From: an uncultured Oscillospiraceae bacterium | GTDB taxonomy: Bacteria; Bacillota; Clostridia; Oscillospirales; Ruminococcaceae | Direction: 5' to 3' | Length of the DNA stretch: 10,509 nt | NCBI GenBank assembly: GCA_904502045.1 | Contig: CAJGEB010000021.1 | Coordinates: 1-10,509 of the forward strand | Shown here: positions 7,131 to 10,509 of the stretch, piece by piece | Layout of the letters: each line of letters begins with the position of its first letter | Numbering within the stretch: the first letter of the stretch is position 1 | The notes under the pieces: generated by a model | The model's input: the letters and a program-made list of their open reading frames with translations, nothing else | What the model was told of the DNA's origin: nothing | The model's database searches: none | Program-made: the position numbers and the translations under genes

Positions 7131-7162
7131 GTATAGTTTCTCAAAACAGGGCAAAACTATAC
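7131..7162. promoter_or_regulatory. Inverted repeat between amidohydrolase and NNQ-repeat gene (candidate divergent operator/promoter)
   Basis: GTATAGTTT (7131-7139), 14 bp, then AAACTATAC (7154-7162), perfect 9-bp arms. Each arm read outward contains a -10-like hexamer: TATACT (7158-7163) on the plus strand and TATACA (7130-7135) on the minus strand. No clear -35 consensus accompanies either. The site could be a shared operator or a pair of divergent promoters for a non-sigma-A factor. Confidence 0.45.
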
Positions 7163-7190
7163 TTGTAATAAATTTAAGGAGGATTTTTTC

Positions 7191-7388
7191 ATGAACAATA
7201 ATTATCAGAACAACCAAAACAATCAGAACCGCCAGAATAACCAGAATAACCAGAATAACCAAAATCGCCAGAACAACCAGAATAATCAGAATAATCAGAA
7301 CAACCAGAACAACCAGAATAACCAGAACAACCAGAATAACCAGAACAACCAGAATAACCAGAACCGTCAAAACAACCAAAACAGATAA
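7191..7388 (+). CDS. Asn/Gln-rich tandem-repeat small protein, function unknown
   Basis: 65 residues: MNNNYQ, then nineteen Asn-X-Gln triplets (residues 7-63), sixteen of them NNQ and three NRQ, ending in NR. Composition is almost wholly Asn, Gln and four Arg, so the protein is basic, very polar, without hydrophobic core, signal peptide or membrane span. Signs that it is a real gene: a strong AAGGAGG (7176-7182) 8 nt before the ATG, a clean TAA, and an intrinsic terminator beginning 11 nt later. Both Asn codons and both Gln codons are used, so it is more than raw microsatellite expansion, although an 18-bp block is repeated exactly three times (7308-7361). I do not recognise the family. Asn/Gln-rich runs of this kind can form disordered, self-associating or amyloid-like structures; whether this one does is not known. 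It is divergent from the amidohydrolase. Confidence 0.72.
   Translation: MNNNYQNNQNNQNRQNNQNNQNNQNRQNNQNNQNNQNNQNNQNNQNNQNNQNNQNNQNRQNNQNR
7209..7379 (+). repeat. 9-bp tandem repeat (AAYAAYCAR) encoding Asn-Asn-Gln
   Basis: Nineteen consecutive 9-bp units, degenerate at third positions, with three units carrying an Arg codon (CGC, CGC, CGT) in the second place. Within it the 18-bp block AACAACCAGAATAACCAG is repeated perfectly three times at 7308-7361, suggesting recent slippage or recombination. The antisense strand is open too, producing a spurious Val/Leu/Ile-rich reading frame. Confidence 0.92.
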
Positions 7389-7398
7389 AAACAATAAA

Positions 7399-7442
7399 GA
7401 GCTGTTAGATTTAAACCCAAATCTAATAGCTCTGATTTTTAT
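7399..7442 (+). terminator. Intrinsic terminator of the NNQ-repeat gene
   Basis: GAGCTGTTAGATTT (7399-7412), a 6-nt loop, then AAATCTAATAGCTC (7419-7432) give a 14-bp stem with one G-U pair, followed by TGATTTTTATT. It begins 11 nt after the TAA. Confidence 0.85.
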
Positions 7443-7460
7443 TCCGATGCAGTAATCAAC

Positions 7461-7496
7461 ACAAAAAGCGGCTTAAAATTAGTTTTAAGCCGCTTT
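7461..7496 (-). terminator. Intrinsic terminator of the esterase-like gene
   Basis: AAAGCGGCTTAAAA (7465-7478), a 4-nt loop, then its perfect complement (7483-7496). On the minus strand the hairpin ends in CTTTTTGTG, a short T tract. It lies 37 nt past the esterase stop (7533). On the plus strand it could act as a back-up stop for the NNQ-gene transcript. Confidence 0.82.
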
Positions 7497-7532
7497 AAAG
7501 TTTTTGTGAGCCTTCTCACTATTTCATATAAA

Positions 7533-8549
7533 TTATCTGTTCAACATCTTGTGTACGATAGGCCACGCCAGATCTGCATAGAATCTGTGTCCTTCCGGTC
7601 CTTTTACGAGAGCACAGCGCTCCTCTTTTCCGCTGAGAGCGTACGCCCACTTGCCCGTTTCAAAAACCTTCTCTGCGCCGTCGATGGGGAATATCTTATC
7701 CTCAATTCCCGACACCTGAACGTAATACTTCGGATATGCCATCGCAATCAAATCGCTCATCTCAAAGTATTCCATTACTCTCGGAACAAAGTTGCAGGAG
7801 CAATGGTACATCGCACCGATAGAATCTTTATAAGTACTGAGTGCGCAGGAGGGCATTGCAAGAACGATCCTGTCTTCCAGAGCAGCCGTGTAAGCAGTTG
7901 CAGTACCGCCGCCGGAGTTACCCATGCAACAAATTGCCTTAACATCCACCTTATCGGCAAAGGATTCCTCAAGCACGTCGATAAGTCTGCATATATCCCA
8001 TACACGCTCGCCGATAGTGGTTCTTCCCATCAAAAGCGTAGTCACCGTTGACAAATAGCAGCCCTGCAGAGCCTCACCCTTGCCATCGAGTTCACCGAAA
8101 TTTCTCTGCTCAAGCGCAATAGCCGCAAAGCCTTCTTTTATTGCTCTCATGCAGAAATCTCTGTCGCCGCCGCTTATTGAACAATCATCGCCCTCATATT
8201 TTGCTCTGCCCAAAGAAATGTGCATTCCGGTCGAGTGACCCTGAAGAGTAATTATAACGGGGGGATTTTCAACTCCGTCGGGAAGCAGCAGATGACAAGG
8301 TACGCGATATCCCGCCTCGCTCTGATACGTAAAGCGGATCTCAGTGGCTCCTTCTATTTTCTCCTCATACTCGATCTCAAGCTCAGGAGCTACCTTAACG
8401 AACTTATCCAAGCCGAGAAGCTCCGAAAGCTTTTCCCTTGCCGTTTCCTGCCATTTCTTAACTTCACCAAGGCTGTACGACATTGTAGGCTTAACGTTTT
8501 GTATCAGTTTTTTAGTATGTGTATAAGTCTGTGTATAAGTCTTTTCCAT
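7533..8549 (-). CDS. Alpha/beta hydrolase, acetyl-xylan-esterase-like
   Basis: 338 residues, with no signal peptide, so cytoplasmic. The core is an alpha/beta hydrolase: the oxyanion-side segment PPVIITLQGHSTG (97-108), the strand AAIALEQRNFGE (142-153), the nucleophile elbow MGNSGGG (209-215) with S212, the acid D284 in VSGIEDKIFP, and the base H321 in GPEGHRFY. The layout fits acetyl-xylan-esterase and Abhydrolase_7-type enzymes, which deacetylate sugars or hydrolyse related small esters; the exact substrate is unknown. The ATG at 8549 is chosen, with GAAGAGG about 8 nt upstream; a TTG at 8570 in frame is less likely. The N-terminus MEKTYTQTYTHT comes from a 12-bp tandem duplication. The gene diverges from a putative glycoside hydrolase, which supports a role in breakdown of acylated carbohydrate, and is transcribed from its own sigma-A promoter. 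Confidence 0.85.
   Translation of the reverse strand: MEKTYTQTYTHTKKLIQNVKPTMSYSLGEVKKWQETAREKLSELLGLDKFVKVAPELEIEYEEKIEGATEIRFTYQSEAGYRVPCHLLLPDGVENPPVIITLQGHSTGMHISLGRAKYEGDDCSISGGDRDFCMRAIKEGFAAIALEQRNFGELDGKGEALQGCYLSTVTTLLMGRTTIGERVWDICRLIDVLEESFADKVDVKAICCMGNSGGGTATAYTAALEDRIVLAMPSCALSTYKDSIGAMYHCSCNFVPRVMEYFEMSDLIAMAYPKYYVQVSGIEDKIFPIDGAEKVFETGKWAYALSGKEERCALVKGPEGHRFYADLAWPIVHKMLNR
8519..8542 (-). repeat. 12-bp tandem duplication in the esterase N-terminus, with two DnaA-box-like 9-mers
   Basis: GTGTATAAGTCT occurs twice in a row (8519-8530 and 8531-8542). It encodes the repeat TYTQ/TYTH. On the minus strand each copy, with its flanking base, contains TTATACACA (8518-8526 and 8530-8538), which matches the DnaA box consensus TTATNCACA. 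The coding explanation is sufficient, so a DnaA role is doubtful. Confidence 0.6.
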
Positions 8550-8576
8550 TTTTATTACCTCTTCCCGCAATAAATT

Positions 8577-8595
8577 TTATGAGTCCGTCTCATAA
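8577..8595. promoter_or_regulatory. Dyad in esterase leader (candidate operator)
   Basis: TTATGAG (8577-8583), 5 bp, then CTCATAA (8589-8595), perfect 7-bp arms. It lies immediately downstream of the predicted esterase transcription start and upstream of the RBS, a classical position for repressor binding. No T tract follows, so it is not a terminator. Confidence 0.45.
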
Positions 8596-8607
8596 TTTTA
8601 CGAAGTC

Positions 8608-8636
8608 ATTGTAACACCCTTTTGTGCTTTAGTCAA
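8608..8636 (-). promoter_or_regulatory. Sigma-A-type promoter for the esterase-like gene
   Basis: On the minus strand TTGACT (8631-8636), a 17-bp spacer, then TACAAT (8608-8613). The start would be near 8601, giving a leader of about 50 nt that carries the dyad at 8577-8595. Confidence 0.78.
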
Positions 8637-8683
8637 TACATTTCCCTGCATTTTCGGAATAATTACAGTAGATTTGCTGAAAA

Positions 8684-8700
8684 CGAATTTAACAAATTCG
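8684..8700. promoter_or_regulatory. Dyad in divergent region (candidate operator)
   Basis: CGAATTT (8684-8690), 3 bp, then AAATTCG (8694-8700), perfect 7-bp arms. It lies about 90 bp upstream of the glycoside-hydrolase -35 box. The overlapping stretch TGAAAACGAATTTA (8678-8691) is a partial match to the CcpA cre consensus, missing the conserved C in its right half. Confidence 0.4.
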
Positions 8701-8787
8701 AATCGGACTCCTTTTGAAAGGTTTAATGATACTTCCTCTGCTTTTGATCTTTTTGTGAAATTATTCTTTTTATTTTTTCGGAACCCC

Positions 8788-8816
8788 TTGAATAATTCTT
8801 CGGCGTAGTATAAAAT
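8788..8816 (+). promoter_or_regulatory. Sigma-A-type promoter for the putative glycoside hydrolase
   Basis: TTGAAT (8788-8793), a 17-bp spacer, then TAAAAT (8811-8816). The start would be near 8823, leaving about 40 nt of leader with AAAGGAG (8851-8857) six bases before the ATG. Confidence 0.75.
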
Positions 8817-8863
8817 TAGATTATGTTTACCAACTTAATTAATTGTGCTTAAAGGAGATTGTT

Positions 8864-10509
8864 ATGAATAAAGTAACTAAAGGTATATCCTTCTTAAACC
8901 CCGTAAAAATTGAAGACGAGTATCTTAAAAAGTGTGCCCAGTACGCAATCGACCACGGAATAAAGCATTTTGAGATCGTAGGCCCGACGCACGACCCCAT
9001 CAGAGGTAACTGCGACGGTATGATGTTCTTACGCAAGTACTCTCAGTTCAACGAGGGTAAGGATGCCGAGTACATCAAATACTGCGAAAAGGTAGTCAAC
9101 GAGGCGCTTGATATGGTTGCCGCTCACGGCATCAAGAGCTACTATTGGCATCACGAGCTTGAGGTTCCGACCGGCTTTATCGAAATGCACCCCGAGATAC
9201 ATAATGCAGACGGCGACGTTGAGGTAACTCACCCGCTCATCAAGGACTTCCTCGAGAACAAGATAGAGGACTTCTTCTATACGTATCCCAATATGTCGGG
9301 TATCGTTCTTACCCTTCACGAAACAAAAATACCCCTTCTCAAGCTCAAAAATCAGAAGCTCGATAAGGTTGAGCGCGTTAAGTATGTAACCGAGATCATT
9401 TACAACACCTGCAATAAGCTCGGCAAGGAGCTTATCGTAAGACCCTTTGCAAGCGTCGCAAAGGACTACGATGACTTTATGACCGCTTACGAACGCATAT
9501 CCGATAAGCTTCTCGTATGCGACAAGTGGACTAAGTACGACTGGTCGCTCTTCAGACCCTCCAACCCCTTCTTAGCGAGAATAAAAAATCCCCTTATCGT
9601 CGAGACCGATATCTTCGGAGAGTACTTCGGTCAGGGCTTTATCCCCCTTATGCTTAAAAAGCATATTACTGAAAAGGTTGCATTTTGCAATAAATACAAC
9701 CCGCGCGGATACGTGTCGCGTATCGACCGACATGGTTACATCCCCTTCGGCACTCCCAACGAGGTAAACCTTGAGATCATGGATGCTGCAATTGACGGCA
9801 GGGATATTGATGCGGCGATTGACGCGTTCTTCGCTCGCGAGTACGGAGAGTACGGCCCCATCGTCAGAGAGGCGATGAATGATACCGAGGAGCTTCAGAT
9901 AAAGGCGATGCACGCCGAGGGCAGAATGCTTAGCTGGCTCAGCCTTTTCCCGCCGCTGTTCGTAATGAAGGTCGGCTACAGAATGTTCAGAAAGGATTAC
10001 AAACTCAACGCCGAGGAACTGGCCGACGGCTTTAAATTCTTCCGTCCCGACGTCGTCTTTAAAGATCAGGACGAGGCTATTGCAAAAATTGACGAAAAGC
10101 TCGCTTTAATCAAAACTCTTGAGGGTAAGCTTGACTCCGATAAATACTACAGCGTATATATGCGATTTGCAAACTTCTCCTACGCTGCTAAGATATTCAA
10201 GGAGCTGGCCAAGGCTTACATCGCTATGGCAAAATACTTTGAGGATAACGACGAGAGCGTACTCCCCGATATTTTCGCAGCCATCGACAAGATGACCGAG
10301 CTTGACGAAGCAGGCTATAACGAGCTTGGCAAGGATTGGTACTGCGAGGCACTTTCTCTGAAGCCCGGTGATGAGTTCCTGACGCACGGCATCAGCGTAG
10401 ACTACTCTAAGCGTACCAGCCAGGTGTACCATCTTAAGAGCATGCTCGGTCAAGCAGTAGAGTTTGAAGTCCAAACAAGACGTCTGCTGGCAAAGTCAAC
10501 TCCCGTGGA
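8864..10509 (+). CDS. Putative TIM-barrel glycoside hydrolase, alpha-glucuronidase-like (partial, runs off right edge)
   Basis: 548 complete codons from the ATG at 8864 with no stop, so the C-terminus is missing. AAAGGAG lies six bases upstream. There is no signal peptide, so it is probably cytoplasmic. The N-terminal 330 residues read like a beta/alpha barrel: HGIKHFEIVG (31-40), GIKSYYWHHELEVP (89-102), YPNMSGIVLTLHETKIPL (141-158), KELIVRPFAS (188-197), PLIVETDIFGEYFG (243-256) and VSRIDRHGYIPFGTPNEVNL (284-303). Acidic residues at strand ends, E153, E247 and E253, are candidate catalytic groups. The strand pattern and the closing PFGTPNEVN segment recall GH67-type alpha-glucuronidases, but this is a resemblance of style and not a firm family match. 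The rest (330-548) is mostly helical. The divergent esterase neighbour supports carbohydrate breakdown. Alternative: an uncharacterised family with the same fold. Confidence 0.6.
   Translation, partial: MNKVTKGISFLNPVKIEDEYLKKCAQYAIDHGIKHFEIVGPTHDPIRGNCDGMMFLRKYSQFNEGKDAEYIKYCEKVVNEALDMVAAHGIKSYYWHHELEVPTGFIEMHPEIHNADGDVEVTHPLIKDFLENKIEDFFYTYPNMSGIVLTLHETKIPLLKLKNQKLDKVERVKYVTEIIYNTCNKLGKELIVRPFASVAKDYDDFMTAYERISDKLLVCDKWTKYDWSLFRPSNPFLARIKNPLIVETDIFGEYFGQGFIPLMLKKHITEKVAFCNKYNPRGYVSRIDRHGYIPFGTPNEVNLEIMDAAIDGRDIDAAIDAFFAREYGEYGPIVREAMNDTEELQIKAMHAEGRMLSWLSLFPPLFVMKVGYRMFRKDYKLNAEELADGFKFFRPDVVFKDQDEAIAKIDEKLALIKTLEGKLDSDKYYSVYMRFANFSYAAKIFKELAKAYIAMAKYFEDNDESVLPDIFAAIDKMTELDEAGYNELGKDWYCEALSLKPGDEFLTHGISVDYSKRTSQVYHLKSMLGQAVEFEVQTRRLLAKSTPV

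Larger units (their letters stand above)
8550..8863. other. Divergent control region between esterase and putative glycoside hydrolase
   Basis: These 314 bases hold no gene that I can support. They contain the esterase RBS and promoter at the left, the glycoside-hydrolase promoter and RBS (AAAGGAG, 8851-8857) at the right, and two dyads at 8577-8595 and 8684-8700. The heptamer CGGACTC occurs on the minus strand beside the left dyad and on the plus strand just after the right dyad (8704-8710), a possible shared element. Confidence 0.7.

Noticed and set aside
7209..7379. Repeat array considered as CRISPR or minisatellite only
   Set aside because: Units are contiguous 9-mers with no spacers, so it is not a CRISPR. 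Codon-phased degeneracy with RBS, start, stop and terminator favours a coding repeat.
7104..7394. Minus-strand open frame extending the amidohydrolase by 97 Val/Leu/Ile-rich residues
   Set aside because: It is the antisense of the NNQ repeat, which contains no antisense stops. The AGGAGG at 7111-7116 correctly placed for the GTG at 7103 and the family's normal N-terminus (MLLIQNGTVF) show the true start.
8518..8538. Replication origin from paired DnaA boxes
   Set aside because: Only two boxes, both inside a coding tandem duplication, with no dnaA or dnaN neighbour and no clear DNA-unwinding element.
8678..8693. CcpA cre site
   Set aside because: TGAAAACG fits the left half, but the right half lacks the conserved C and the outer W at the left is also wrong; kept only as a partial match.

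Overview
The window looks like chromosomal DNA from a member of class Clostridia, probably a gut-type Oscillospirales or related lineage. The main reason is an intact SCIFF ranthipeptide precursor next to its radical SAM maturase, a pair that is a hallmark of Clostridia. Consensus sigma-A promoters with 17-bp spacers, strong AGGAGG-type ribosome binding sites and U-tract terminators fit a Firmicute. There is no rRNA, tRNA, CRISPR array, transposase or phage gene in the window.

Layout, left to right. (1) 1-843, minus strand: the N-terminal part of an XRE/Cro-type helix-turn-helix protein with a multi-pass membrane region, cut by the window edge. (2) 844-1076: a divergent control region with a good sigma-A promoter facing each way and a pair of 11-bp direct repeats between them. 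(3) 1077-4023, plus strand: SCIFF precursor (scfA), an intrinsic terminator, the SCIFF maturase (scfB), and a PLP-dependent Orn/Lys/Arg decarboxylase-like gene that starts one base after scfB ends. (4) 4027-4107: a 19-nt perfect palindrome, then a terminator hairpin that can serve both converging transcripts. (5) 4124-5830, minus strand: a CvpA-like membrane protein with a very long acidic C-terminal part and its own promoter. (6) 5955-7103, minus strand: a metal-dependent amidohydrolase starting at GTG. (7) 7191-7388, plus strand: a 65-residue protein made almost entirely of Asn-Asn-Gln triplets, divergent from the amidohydrolase across a 9-bp inverted repeat, with its own strong RBS and terminator. 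(8) 7533-8549, minus strand: an alpha/beta hydrolase of the acetyl-xylan-esterase-like type. (9) 8864 to the right edge, plus strand: a large cytoplasmic protein that resembles a TIM-barrel glycoside hydrolase, divergent from the esterase. The 314-base region between them holds two sigma-A promoters and two dyads.

How the genes may work together. scfA and scfB form one RiPP pathway: scfA supplies the Cys-rich substrate and scfB installs thioether crosslinks. The terminator between them would make precursor transcript in excess over maturase transcript. The decarboxylase-like gene is placed to be translationally coupled to scfB, but a role in RiPP tailoring is only a hypothesis. The esterase and the putative glycoside hydrolase look like a divergent carbohydrate (possibly decorated xylan or oligosaccharide) catabolic pair. 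The most unusual object is the NNQ-repeat gene: it has every sign of a real, independently expressed gene, and I do not recognise a function for it.
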